DNA of 64,000 bases from positions 1,132,501-1,196,500 of the forward strand of contig NZ_CP032311.1 of assembly GCF_004803755.1 (NCBI RefSeq), read 5' to 3'. This stretch comes from Pseudomonas sp. DG56-2. Lineage in GTDB: Bacteria > Pseudomonadota > Gammaproteobacteria > Pseudomonadales > Pseudomonadaceae. The notes beneath the pieces are model-generated. The model worked only from the letters and a program-made list of their open reading frames with translations. It was not told the origin of the DNA and searched no databases. Positions 38,653 to 46,508 of this stretch are shown here, in pieces (the stretch's first letter is position 1; every line of letters starts with the position of its first letter). A program made the translations under genes and the position numbers.

Positions 38653-38888
38653 GCCAGTTGCGCCGCTGCATCAAACGGATATGCCCATCGCCACTCGAGC
38701 CACATTCCGGTGCTCACCTGCGGTCGGCCAACTGTGTAGTCAATGACACATACAGCCAGACGCCGATCCACTGGCGTGAATAAACCTGACCGCGGCCCAT
38801 AATGCGTCAACCATGTCTGCGCACACGTGTCAGCGATGTGTCCGGTCTCTACAGGACGCTGGCTACCACCGACTGGGGCACTGCACTC

Positions 38889-39818
38889 CTAAAGTGCACT
38901 TCGCAAACGCGCCAAATCCCGTACAGGCGGGGCGCCGTACAAGCGGCTGTACTCCCGGCTGAACTGCGACGGACTTTCATAGCCCACTCGATACCCGGCC
39001 ACCGCCGCTTCCAGGCCGTCGTTGAGCATCAGCCGACGAGCCTCCTGCAGGCGCAGTTGCTTCTGGTACTGCAGAGGGCTCATGGAGGTGACGGCCTTGA
39101 AGCGGTGATGCAGGGTAGAGCTGCTGAGGTTCACCTCACGGGCCAGATCATCGATGCGCAGCGGACGATCGAAGTGCTGGTTAAGCCATTCAATCGCTTG
39201 GCACACGCGGTGGGTCTGGCTGCTGGACATGGCTATTTCATACAGGCGATAACCCTGCGGACCGCGCAGCAGGCGATAGAGAATTTCCCGCTGGATCAGT
39301 GGCGCCAACACCGGTATGTCTTTTGGCGTATCGAGCAGGCGTATCAGGCGCAGCAAGGCATCGAGCAGTAATGGATCGGTGCGCTCGACGTACAGTCCAC
39401 GCCCCGAAGGCAATGCCGGAACACCCATGGGGCCGGCCTCGGCAATCAGGTTATTGATCTGCGCCGGGTCGATGTTCATGCGCACCCCAAGGCTGGGATT
39501 CTCGGGGCTGGCCTCCAGCAATACACCGCTGATTGGCAGTGCCACCGACAACACCATGTAATTCAACGGATCGTAGAGGTAGCGCTCGTCTCCCAGGCAG
39601 ATTTCCTTGCTGCCGTGGGCAAGAATGCACAAGGCCGGCTGCGCCAGGGTCGGCATGGAGCGTACGCTTTCTTCGTATTGCACCAGGAACAAGTCTTCGA
39701 TGGCCGATTCACCACTGACGCTGCGCGGCGCATGACGGCGAACCAGGTCCGCCAGTTCCTGGCGCTGTAGTTCCAGGGCCGGATCGAGTATTGGGCGATC
39801 AGAGGCAGGTGTAGACAT
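38889..39818 (-). CDS. AraC-family regulator with AraC_N domain
   Basis: 309-aa regulator. The N-terminal cupin-like AraC_N domain (about residues 30-185, including LCILAHGSKEICLGDERYLY) is followed by two C-terminal HTH motifs: IDDLAREVNLSSSTLHHRFK and AVAGYRVGYESPSQFSREYS. The start at 39818 follows GGAAG; an upstream ATG (39863) would add 15 residues. It is divergent from the small ABM-domain gene with a long hairpin between them, so this gene is its most likely target. Inducer unknown. Confidence 0.88.
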   Translation of the reverse strand: MSTPASDRPILDPALELQRQELADLVRRHAPRSVSGESAIEDLFLVQYEESVRSMPTLAQPALCILAHGSKEICLGDERYLYDPLNYMVLSVALPISGVLLEASPENPSLGVRMNIDPAQINNLIAEAGPMGVPALPSGRGLYVERTDPLLLDALLRLIRLLDTPKDIPVLAPLIQREILYRLLRGPQGYRLYEIAMSSSQTHRVCQAIEWLNQHFDRPLRIDDLAREVNLSSSTLHHRFKAVTSMSPLQYQKQLRLQEARRLMLNDGLEAAVAGYRVGYESPSQFSREYSRLYGAPPVRDLARLRSAL

Positions 39819-39891
39819 CGCGGTACTTCCAGAAAAGGACTTGAGCAGCATAGGTATGTGCAAGCAGCGACGCTAGCCGAATGCTGTCGTT

Positions 39892-39930
39892 GGCTTGCCT
39901 GATCCTGCCGCGCGCAGGATCAGGCAAGCC
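39892..39930. promoter_or_regulatory. 17-bp perfect inverted repeat in a divergent promoter region
   Basis: GGCTTGCCTGATCCTGC-cgcgc-GCAGGATCAGGCAAGCC. It lies 74 bp before the AraC-type start and 91 bp before the ABM gene. No T-tract follows on either strand. It could be an operator, a leader hairpin, or a small palindromic insertion. Confidence 0.75.
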
Positions 39931-40020
39931 GGTGACAGGAATGGCCTAACGGCGCACGCGATGCATCTCCTAGTCTTGGCAGCCTGACAGTAACAACGGG
40001 CTGCTCTAGGAGAAATACCC

Positions 40021-40329
40021 ATGACCTTGCCGCAACCGGTCACCCATCTTGCTTTTATCCGTGCCAGCAGCGGTCGCTCCGTGGAACTGGGCGAGCGCTT
40101 GCGCCAATTGCTCGAACCGTCCCGGGAGTGCCCTGGCTGCCTGCACTTCAACCTGCAACAGTCACAAGCGGACGCTGATCTGTGGTTGCTCAGCGGCCTG
40201 TGGCGTGATCAGCAGGCGATGAGCGGCTATTTTGCTTCGCCCACATTGGACCTGTTTGGTGAACTGGTTCAAGCCCAGGTGGTCGCCAGTCTGGACCTGC
40301 ATACCTTTGGGGAACCGTCTGCGGGTTAG
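40021..40329 (+). CDS. Small ABM-domain protein (putative quinol monooxygenase type)
   Basis: 102-aa protein of the dimeric alpha-beta barrel superfamily (antibiotic biosynthesis monooxygenase / YgiN-like). It shows the typical flow: FIRASSGRSVELGERLRQLL, then CPGCLHFNLQQSQ, then LWLLSGLWRDQQAMSGYFAS. Such proteins oxidise quinols or other aromatics without cofactor, or act as small heme- or ligand-binding dimers; which is true here is unknown. AGGAGAAA precedes the ATG. It is probably controlled by the divergent AraC-type regulator. Confidence 0.8.
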   Translation: MTLPQPVTHLAFIRASSGRSVELGERLRQLLEPSRECPGCLHFNLQQSQADADLWLLSGLWRDQQAMSGYFASPTLDLFGELVQAQVVASLDLHTFGEPSAG

Positions 40330-40367
40330 AATGACGCTTTCAAGTAATCGATGTGGATGTGAAACAC

Positions 40368-40598
40368 ATGGCACGTAAAGAGTTTGCGCAGTTCGAAGCA
40401 GTATCGGCAGCTGTTCGCGGCGATGAGGGGTACTGCGCTGCGATCGCCGTGAAAGGCCTGGGCGCCACGGGGGCGCCGCGGTTTCATAAAGTGCTCGAAG
40501 GGCAGACGTTCAAGACAGCCATGGCCGCTGACGAGGCTGCCTGCTCCGAGCTTGAACGCCTGCAAGACGTCAGTGACGACGCCGATCTGGTCTGGTAA
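40368..40598 (+). CDS. Hypothetical protein, 76 aa
   Basis: Small soluble acidic protein beginning MARKEFAQFEAVSAAVRGDE and ending in a charged helix (DVSDDADLVW). No domain was recognised. The ATG at 40368 has a weak ribosome site; an in-frame GTG at 40353 is an alternative. It lies 38 bp behind the ABM gene on the same strand, possibly cotranscribed, and its stop is 2 bp from the end of the convergent flavin reductase gene. Codon use is normal. Confidence 0.65.
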   Translation: MARKEFAQFEAVSAAVRGDEGYCAAIAVKGLGATGAPRFHKVLEGQTFKTAMAADEAACSELERLQDVSDDADLVW

Positions 40599-40599
40599 C

Positions 40600-41211
40600 T
40601 CAGCCGTTGACCTGCGGGCGGGCCATCTTGAACAAGTTACCCAACTCGAAGTAATCAGCAGGGCCACCTCCACGCAGGATTGGCTCGGCGGCAGCGGTGT
40701 CGTAGATGCCGTCCTTGAGCAGGTGTTCGGCAATATGCACCGCCACCACTTCGCCCAGAATCAACCAACTGGGCACCAGCATCTGGTCTGCTCGCTGCAG
40801 CTGAATGATCTGTGTCACCTTGCATTCGAAGGACACCGGACTTTCCTGTACCCGCGGTACAGCGATGACCTTCGAGGCAACCGGTGTAAGGCCGCTCAAG
40901 GCAAACTCATCGACGTCGGCCGCCACCGCCGCACAGCTCTGGTTCATGGCTTCGGCCAGTGGTCGCGTCGCCAGGTTCCAGGCGAATTCGCCGGTTTTCT
41001 CGATATTGTTCAGGCTGTCTTTGCGCCCGACACTGGAGAAACCGATGATGGGCGGAATGTAGTTGAAGGCATTGAAGAAGCTGTACGGCGCCAGGTTCAA
41101 GCGACCTTGCTCATCCTGGGATGAAATCCAGCCGATGGGGCGGGGGCCGACGATGGCGTTGAACGGATCGTGAGGCAGGCCGTGGCCGTTTGCGGGTTCG
41201 TAGTAGTACAT
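40600..41211 (-). CDS. Flavin reductase family protein (FMN-binding split barrel)
   Basis: 203-aa flavoprotein-like sequence of the flavin reductase / flavoredoxin family. It starts MYYYEPANGHGLPHDPFNAI, continues with the FMN-site stretch GPRPIGWISSQDEQGRLNLAPYS in its usual place, and has FECKVTQIIQLQ in the second half. Such proteins reduce FMN with NAD(P)H for oxygenases or bind FMN themselves. The start at 41211 is chosen by similarity; the frame stays open for 115 further codons upstream only because it lies antisense to the repeat region of the next gene. Confidence 0.86.
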   Translation of the reverse strand: MYYYEPANGHGLPHDPFNAIVGPRPIGWISSQDEQGRLNLAPYSFFNAFNYIPPIIGFSSVGRKDSLNNIEKTGEFAWNLATRPLAEAMNQSCAAVAADVDEFALSGLTPVASKVIAVPRVQESPVSFECKVTQIIQLQRADQMLVPSWLILGEVVAVHIAEHLLKDGIYDTAAAEPILRGGGPADYFELGNLFKMARPQVNG

Positions 41212-41285
41212 CTGCGCTGGCCTTGCGGCCTTCCCTTGGTGAAAGCGTCTAGTGTGCCAAGGCTTTGTCCGACTGAAAACGATTA

Positions 41286-41305
41286 AGCCCGGCCGAAGCC
41301 GGGCT
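41286..41305 (-). terminator. Hairpin terminator behind the EDGFDRT repeat gene
   Basis: AGCCCGGC-cgaa-GCCGGGCT, 8-bp GC stem with a tetraloop. On the minus strand it is followed by TAATCGTTTT. It lies 18 bp after the stop codon of the repeat protein. Confidence 0.75.
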
Positions 41306-41323
41306 GATTGCAGCGCATCAGGG

Positions 41324-41611
41324 TTAGCTGATGCGGTGAGCCTGGGTGCGATCAAAGCCGTCTTCGGCAAATCTGGCCGCGCCAGTACGGTCAAAACCAT
41401 CTTCGGCAAACTTGGCAGCACCGGTGCGATCAAAGCCGTCTTCGGCGAATTTGGCTGCGCCGGTACGATCGAATCCGTCTTCTGCGTATCCCGCCGACTG
41501 GGTTTGTACCGCACTGAAGTTGTGGCCATTGGTGCGATCAAAACCGTCTTCTGCAAAAGCGTTGGCAGCCAGTACCGAGAAGGCCAGGGTGAGGATCAGT
41601 TTGGTTTTCAT
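41324..41611 (-). CDS. Secreted EDGFDRT-repeat protein, 95 aa
   Basis: Signal peptide MKTKLILTLAFSVLAANAFA (residues 1-20), then five copies of EDGFDRT at residues 21, 44, 57, 70 and 83. The last four form a tandem array with 13-residue period (EDGFDRTGAAKFA), and the protein ends QAHRIS. Each copy is preceded by an aromatic residue plus Ala (FA or YA), like the signal-peptidase site itself. The mature protein is small, polar and acid/base mixed, probably periplasmic or released. No function is known to me. GGAG precedes the ATG, a terminator follows, and the gene stands alone. Confidence 0.88.
   Translation of the reverse strand: MKTKLILTLAFSVLAANAFAEDGFDRTNGHNFSAVQTQSAGYAEDGFDRTGAAKFAEDGFDRTGAAKFAEDGFDRTGAARFAEDGFDRTQAHRIS
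41345..41482 (-). repeat. 39-bp in-gene tandem repeat coding for EDGFDRTGAAKFA
   Basis: Three full units and a terminal EDGFDRT. The copies differ mostly at silent codon positions (for example GAC/GAT, GGC/GGT/GGA, TTT/TTC, CGC/CGT), while the seven core residues never change. Confidence 0.9.
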
Positions 41612-41820
41612 GGTCGTTGCTCCGAGGTGGTGAGAGGTTGTTTGTTTCTATGTGTTCAATGCTACGCTGATTAAATTGATTAAAAAGCGCAAAAAATAGC
41701 GCTAAAAAATCAAGTTATTCGATGTGTATGGCGACGTTACATCTCTCTAACTCAATGAGTGGGATGGTGGCGCCGGTGATGAACACCCTCTCAACCGCGG
41801 ATTAATGCGGCGTTAAACAT

Positions 41821-41852
41821 AAAAAAGGGGCGTCCACTGCTGGACGCCCCTT
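41821..41852 (-). terminator. Intrinsic terminator of the alpha-ketoglutarate permease gene
   Basis: AAGGGGCGTCCA-ctgc-TGGACGCCCCTT, a 12-bp stem followed by six T on the minus strand, 22 bp behind the stop codon. Confidence 0.93.
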
Positions 41853-41873
41853 CGCGCTGCATCAGGCCAAGCC

Positions 41874-43193
41874 TCAGTCGGTGGTGATCCGCGAATGCTT
41901 GCGGGTGTCTTTCATGAACACGTACACCAGCAACGAACAGGCGATACAAGCGGTCACGTACCAGTAGAAACCGGACTCCATGCCCTGGGCCTTGAACCAC
42001 AGTGCGATGTATTCAGCGGTGCCGCCGAAGATCGACACGGTCAGTGCGTAAGGCAGGCCGACACCCAGGGCGCGGATTTCGGTTGGGAATAGTTCAGCTT
42101 TGACCACCGCGTTGATCGAGGTGTAGCCACTGACGATGATCAGTGCTGCCATGATCAGGAAGAACGCGCCCCACCAAGTCTGGATGGTGTGCAGCGTGGT
42201 CAGGATCGGCACAGTGCACAGGGTGCCCAGTACACCGAAGGCGATCAGGATCGGACGACGACCGATTTTGTCGGACAGGCTGCCAACGATCGGTTGCAGG
42301 CACATGAACAGGAACAGTGTGGCGGCCGAGATGGTGGTGGAGTCGGAGATGCTCATGCCCACCGTATTCACCAGGTACTTCTGCATGTAGGTGGTGTAGG
42401 TGTAGAAGGCCAGAGTACCGCCCATGGTCAGGCCGACCACGGTGGCCAGTTCCTTCGGATGACGCATCAATGTGCGCATCAGGCTTTCCTTGGACTTTTC
42501 CTTCTTGGTGAAGGAGGCGGTTTCTTCCATGCCACGACGCAGGTACAGGGCCACGACCGCGCACAGGGCGCCGATCACGAACGGTACACGCCAGCCCCAG
42601 GCATACAGTTGCTCGGTGGTCAGCGTTTGCTGCAGGACGATCAGCACCGCCAGAGCGATGAGCTGGCCCGAGATCAAGGTGACGTACTGGAAGCTGGAGA
42701 AGAAGCCACGACGATCTTTGGTCGCCATCTCACTGAGGTAGGTGGCCGAGGTGCCGTATTCGCCACCCACTGACAAGCCCTGCATCAAGCGCGCTACCAC
42801 CAGCAGGACTGGGGCGGCTACACCGATGGTTTCGTAACCAGGCGTCAGGGCGATTACCAGCGAGCCTGCGCACATCAGCAATACCGAGGCCATCAGTGCG
42901 GCCTTGCGTCCCTTGCGGTCGGCGTAGATGCCCATCAGCCAACCGCCGATTGGGCGCATCAAAAAGCCGACCGCGAAGATTGCGGCGGTATTGAGAAGCT
43001 GGGCGGTAGAGTCCCCGGCAGGGAAGAAGGCTTTGGCGAAGTACAGGGAAAACGCGGCGTAGACGTACCAGTCGTACCATTCGACCATGTTGCCGATCGA
43101 ACCACTGAAAATGGATTTCAGGCGACTGCGGGTAGTTTTTTCCGTGGCGGGCGCAATGGCCGCCCCGGCTGGCAGGGTGGTGGAGTTATCCAT
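41874..43193 (-). CDS. kgtP: Alpha-ketoglutarate-type permease, MFS MHS family
   Basis: 439-aa, 12-TM proton symporter of the metabolite:H+ family, close in style to KgtP. Landmarks are GNMVEWYDWYVYAAFSLYFA in TM1, YADRKGRKAALMASV in loop 2-3 and [17 protein letters not shown]. It probably imports 2-oxoglutarate or a related dicarboxylate: it sits beside the MifR/MifS pair, whose P. aeruginosa counterparts control 2-oxoglutarate uptake. A sigma-54 type promoter lies 60 bp upstream and a strong terminator behind. It is a paralogue-like relative of PcaT (10505-11794). Confidence 0.88.
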   Translation of the reverse strand: MDNSTTLPAGAAIAPATEKTTRSRLKSIFSGSIGNMVEWYDWYVYAAFSLYFAKAFFPAGDSTAQLLNTAAIFAVGFLMRPIGGWLMGIYADRKGRKAALMASVLLMCAGSLVIALTPGYETIGVAAPVLLVVARLMQGLSVGGEYGTSATYLSEMATKDRRGFFSSFQYVTLISGQLIALAVLIVLQQTLTTEQLYAWGWRVPFVIGALCAVVALYLRRGMEETASFTKKEKSKESLMRTLMRHPKELATVVGLTMGGTLAFYTYTTYMQKYLVNTVGMSISDSTTISAATLFLFMCLQPIVGSLSDKIGRRPILIAFGVLGTLCTVPILTTLHTIQTWWGAFFLIMAALIIVSGYTSINAVVKAELFPTEIRALGVGLPYALTVSIFGGTAEYIALWFKAQGMESGFYWYVTACIACSLLVYVFMKDTRKHSRITTD

Positions 43194-43252
43194 CTAGGGG
43201 ACCTTCATCGTTATTTTTGTGGAGCGCGCCGAAACGCAACCTGACAGGGCTA

Positions 43253-43269
43253 TAGCAGGAGCTGTGCCA
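43253..43269 (-). promoter_or_regulatory. Sigma-54 (-24/-12) promoter of the permease gene
   Basis: On the minus strand: TGGCAC-AGCTC-CTGCTAT. The GG and GC elements are exactly 12 bp apart, and the promoter lies 60 bp before the start codon. It fits the neighbouring MifR, a sigma-54 activator. A perfect inverted repeat, GCGGA-AA-TCCGC (43313-43324), further upstream is a candidate activator site. Confidence 0.82.
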
Positions 43270-43371
43270 GGTTCTGAAGGGCCGGCCTAGAAGGGTTTGA
43301 GCGTGTTGATGAGCGGAAATCCGCCCATGTCAGCCTTGGTGCTAGGCAAGATTCCGCTTATCGGGGGCTGT

Positions 43372-44697
43372 CTAAAGGAAGTCTTCGCGCATCAAGCCAT
43401 GACGCTGCATCTTTTCGTTAAGCGTGCGGCGCGGCAGTTGCAGCTCTTCCATGACCGCTTTGATCTCGCCTTTGTGCCGGCTCAGGGCTGCACGCAGGCA
43501 CTGCGCCTCGAACGCTTCCTGCTGGGCCGCGAGTGACTGCCCGGATTCGACCGCGGCAATGTCTGGTTCACCCAGACCAAGGGCATGACGCTCGGCAGCG
43601 TTGGCCAGTTCGCGAACGTTGCCGGGCCAGGCGTGGCTGAGCAGTTGGCCCAAATGAGCGCCGCTCAAGGCTGGCGCACTGCGGCCCATGCGCTCGCCGG
43701 CCAGACGGGCAAAGTGCTCGAACAGCAGGGGGATGTCTTCGCGCCGCTCGCGTAGCGGTGCCAGGCGCAGTTCCGCCACATTCAGACGGTACGCCAGGTC
43801 CTCGCGAAAACGTCCGGCGCGCGCTTCTTCGAGCAGGTCCGGCTTTGTCGCGGCGATGATGCGCAAGTCGACAGTGATGCTCTGGTTGGCGCCCAAGCGT
43901 TCCAGCTTCTGCTCTTGCAGTACACGCAACAGCTTGGCTTGCTGGGCCAGAGGCATGCTCTCGATTTCGTCGAGAAACACCGTGCCGCCATTGGCATATT
44001 CCAGCTTGCCGATGCGCTTGCCCTGCGCTCCGGTGAAGGCACCGCTTTCATGCCCGAACAGTTCAGCCTCGAACAATGCTTCGGGAATGGCGGCGCAGTT
44101 GAGTGCGACGAACGGTTTGTCGGCTCGCGGGCCGAAGTCGTGCAGACAGCGCGCGACCTGCTCCTTGCCACTACCGGTTTCGCCACGAATCAGTACGTTG
44201 ACTGGCAGACTGGCCAGGTCCAGCACTTGTCTGCGCAACTGCTGCATGCCGTGCGACATTCCCAGAAGGTTAAGCTCAAGACGTGCCTTGAGGTCGGCCT
44301 GTTCATGCAGGCGGCGATTCTCCAGGACCAATTGGCGTTTCTCCAACGCCCGGCGCAGGCTGCCCAACAGGCTTTCCGGACTGAACGGCTTTTCCAGAAA
44401 ATCGTAAGCGCCATTGCGGATGGCCTCGACCGCCATGGGCACATCGCCGTGCCCGGTCAAAAGGATCACTGGCAGGTCGGCATCACGTGCCTGAAGCTGA
44501 TCGAGCAATTGCAGGCCGTCCATTCCAGGCATGCGCACATCACTGAGAATCACCCCTGGAAAGTGTTCGGGCAGTTGCTTCAGGCAGTCGTCGGCGCGGC
44601 TGAACAGTTGTACGTCGAAACCGGACAGACTCAGCCACTGCTCGACTGCAGTGCGGATACTGGCTTCATCATCGACAACCATTACCGAATTGAACAT
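43372..44697 (-). CDS. mifR: Sigma-54-dependent response regulator, MifR/DctD type
   Basis: 441-aa NtrC-class regulator. Its receiver domain is at residues 1-120, with the phosphorylated Asp in ILSDVRMPGMDG. The AAA+ domain has Walker A GETGSGKE and the sigma-54 contact loop GAFTGA. A C-terminal Fis-type HTH (KGEIKAVMEELQLPRRTLNE) follows. With MifS it should activate the permease gene next door from a -24/-12 promoter. The real start is the ATG at 44697, which overlaps the mifS stop; the TTG one codon earlier is not used. Symbol assigned by family and context. Confidence 0.88.
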   Translation of the reverse strand: MFNSVMVVDDEASIRTAVEQWLSLSGFDVQLFSRADDCLKQLPEHFPGVILSDVRMPGMDGLQLLDQLQARDADLPVILLTGHGDVPMAVEAIRNGAYDFLEKPFSPESLLGSLRRALEKRQLVLENRRLHEQADLKARLELNLLGMSHGMQQLRRQVLDLASLPVNVLIRGETGSGKEQVARCLHDFGPRADKPFVALNCAAIPEALFEAELFGHESGAFTGAQGKRIGKLEYANGGTVFLDEIESMPLAQQAKLLRVLQEQKLERLGANQSITVDLRIIAATKPDLLEEARAGRFREDLAYRLNVAELRLAPLRERREDIPLLFEHFARLAGERMGRSAPALSGAHLGQLLSHAWPGNVRELANAAERHALGLGEPDIAAVESGQSLAAQQEAFEAQCLRAALSRHKGEIKAVMEELQLPRRTLNEKMQRHGLMREDFL

Positions 44698-46448
44698 CAA
44701 GGCTCCAGATCGTAAGGCAGAGTAAAACTGAAACAGGCGCCGCCAGGTTGATTGTCTACCTCCAGGCGGCCGCCGGCCTCATGAATGATGCCATAGGAAA
44801 TCGCCAGGCCCAGGCCCAGTCCGTCACCCACAGGTTTGGTGGTGAAAAACGGGTCGAAGACACTGCTCAGGTGCTCGGCGGATATACCCCCGCCACTGTC
44901 GAGCACGCTCAGTCGCCAATGTTCGGCCACGGCTTCGATACGGATCTCCAGGCGTTTGTAGCTTTTACCGGCCATGGCGTCCAGGGCATTGCGCAGCAGG
45001 TTGATCAGTACTTGCTCCAGACGAATGGCATCGCCGCGTATCCAGGCCGGGCGGGCCAGGTACTGAGCCACTTCGACCTGTTCGGCGCGAATCCGTGCAT
45101 CCAGCAACTGTAGAGCCTGATCAACCACGGTGGCCAGGTCCAGGCGCTCGCGCAGGCCGCTGGGGCTGTTGCGGGCGAAGGTTTTCAGGTGACCGGTAAG
45201 TGCAGCCATGCGCTTGAGCATTTGCTCCAGCGGCTCCAGCGCCAGGCGCGCCTCATCGAAACGCTGGTTGTCGAGCAGCAGGCGCAGGGTGGCCAGTTGC
45301 ATGCGTTGAGTGGTCAGCGGTTGATTGATTTCGTGCGCCAGGGCCGCCGACATCTGGCCCAAGGCGGCCAATTTGGCGGATTGCACCAACCCCTCTTGGG
45401 CTGTACGCAGCTCGCGGGTACGCTCTTCGACCAGGCGCTTGAGTTCTTCACGGCTGCGCTGGCGCAGGCGTGCCAGGCGCAAACGCTGGCTGATGAACAG
45501 CAGCGCGAATACCAGGCTCAGCCACACCGCTGCAGCAGCGAGTGCAGCATTGCGGCCATCGTCGCTGACCTGTGGCTTGCGCAGCAGGTGCAAGGTCCAG
45601 CCCTCGGCCTGCAAAGGCAAACTCTCCCAAATGTATTCGGTGTTGCCTTCAGGACCCTGGACCCGCATCAATTGGCTGTTGTCACCAAAGCGGTTGAGCA
45701 CCTGATGCTGCAACGGCACCAGTTGTTGCTTGTCGTACTGACGGGTAGCGGCAAGTTCGGCACGGTCAGCGCTGCTCAGTGGACCAAGGTGGCGGTAGCG
45801 CCAGCCGTCCTGGTTGGCAATGAAGATGATCCCGCGAGCATCACTGACCAGCAGAATGTCGTTGCCTTGGCGCCATTCGCGTTCCAGTTCCGGAAATTCC
45901 AGTTTCACCACCATGGCGCCGAGAAAACGCTTGTTTTCATCCTGCACCGCGCTGGAAAGGAAATAACCGGGGACGCCGCTGGTCACGCCAATGGCATAGA
46001 AACGTCCACTGCCGTGGCTACGGGTTTGTTGGAAGTACGGACGAAAACCGTAATTGGAGCCGACGTAGGTGCTGGGCAAGCGCCAGTTGCTGGCAGCCAC
46101 GGCAAGGCCGGTTCGGTCGAGCAACTCCAGGGTCGAGGAGTTGGCGGCGCCATTGATGCGTTCAAGCTTGCGATTGAGGGCATCCTGAACCTGTTCGTTG
46201 ACCGGGCCTGCGAGTGCGTTGATCAATTCCGGGTCAAGGGCGAGGACTGCGGGCAGGGCACGGTAGCGTTCGATCAAGGTATGCAGCGACGTGGCGTACA
46301 AGCCCAATTGCTGGCTGGCGCGCCCGGCATCTTCGACCATCGACTGACGCTTGGCATGGTGCATCGCCCAGCCTGCAGTGAGGAGCATGCCGGCAAGGAT
46401 GAAAAAAACGATCAGGCCCAAACGCAGGGCGCGGTACGAGTAGGGCAT
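44697..46448 (-). CDS. mifS: Membrane sensor histidine kinase, MifS/DctB type
   Basis: 583-aa kinase with a TM helix near residues 10-27, a periplasmic double-Cache sensor (about residues 35-290; includes [20 protein letters not shown]), a second TM near 305-322, a coiled-coil, and the HisKA/HATPase core. The phosphorylated His lies in [15 protein letters not shown], and the N-box is [10 protein letters not shown], followed by DSGGGIS and [12 protein letters not shown]. DctB-type sensors detect C4/C5 dicarboxylates. Its stop overlaps the mifR start. Periplasmic 2-oxoglutarate is the expected signal, by inference from family and context. Confidence 0.9.
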   Translation of the reverse strand: MPYSYRALRLGLIVFFILAGMLLTAGWAMHHAKRQSMVEDAGRASQQLGLYATSLHTLIERYRALPAVLALDPELINALAGPVNEQVQDALNRKLERINGAANSSTLELLDRTGLAVAASNWRLPSTYVGSNYGFRPYFQQTRSHGSGRFYAIGVTSGVPGYFLSSAVQDENKRFLGAMVVKLEFPELEREWRQGNDILLVSDARGIIFIANQDGWRYRHLGPLSSADRAELAATRQYDKQQLVPLQHQVLNRFGDNSQLMRVQGPEGNTEYIWESLPLQAEGWTLHLLRKPQVSDDGRNAALAAAAVWLSLVFALLFISQRLRLARLRQRSREELKRLVEERTRELRTAQEGLVQSAKLAALGQMSAALAHEINQPLTTQRMQLATLRLLLDNQRFDEARLALEPLEQMLKRMAALTGHLKTFARNSPSGLRERLDLATVVDQALQLLDARIRAEQVEVAQYLARPAWIRGDAIRLEQVLINLLRNALDAMAGKSYKRLEIRIEAVAEHWRLSVLDSGGGISAEHLSSVFDPFFTTKPVGDGLGLGLAISYGIIHEAGGRLEVDNQPGGACFSFTLPYDLEP

Positions 46449-46508
46449 GGTGCGAATCCCGGCAGATTGAGAAGGCCTCCTGGCCTTCCCTTGGTGCTTG
46501 GCGGCGGC

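Larger units (their letters stand above)
38300..38888. other. 589-bp noncoding region with microsatellite and structured element
   Basis: No credible protein gene; overlapping short frames have arginine-rich, low-complexity translations. It contains the CATTGC microsatellite (38348-38395) and a GC-rich element with nested hairpins (38433-38652), listed separately. The remainder (38653-38888) shows nothing recognisable. Confidence 0.7.

Noticed and set aside
37928..38674. 248-codon minus-strand frame including a Met-Ala repeat (MAMAMA...)
   Set aside because: The Met-Ala run is only the CATTGC microsatellite read in frame. The rest is antisense to the aldehyde dehydrogenase gene or within the structured element.
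38470..38739. Arginine-rich 89-codon frame in the structured element
   Set aside because: Such frames recur as artefacts of this kind of intergenic element; no ribosome site and dense hairpins argue against translation.
41345..41482. EDGFDRT DNA repeats as CRISPR or integration-host array
   Set aside because: The 39-bp units are in frame, have no spacers and differ at silent positions, consistent with coding repeats only.
41212..41556. N-terminal extension of the flavin reductase containing LPKTALIAP-like repeats
   Set aside because: These repeats are the other-frame reading of the EDGFDRT tandem array. The family N-terminus is at 41211.
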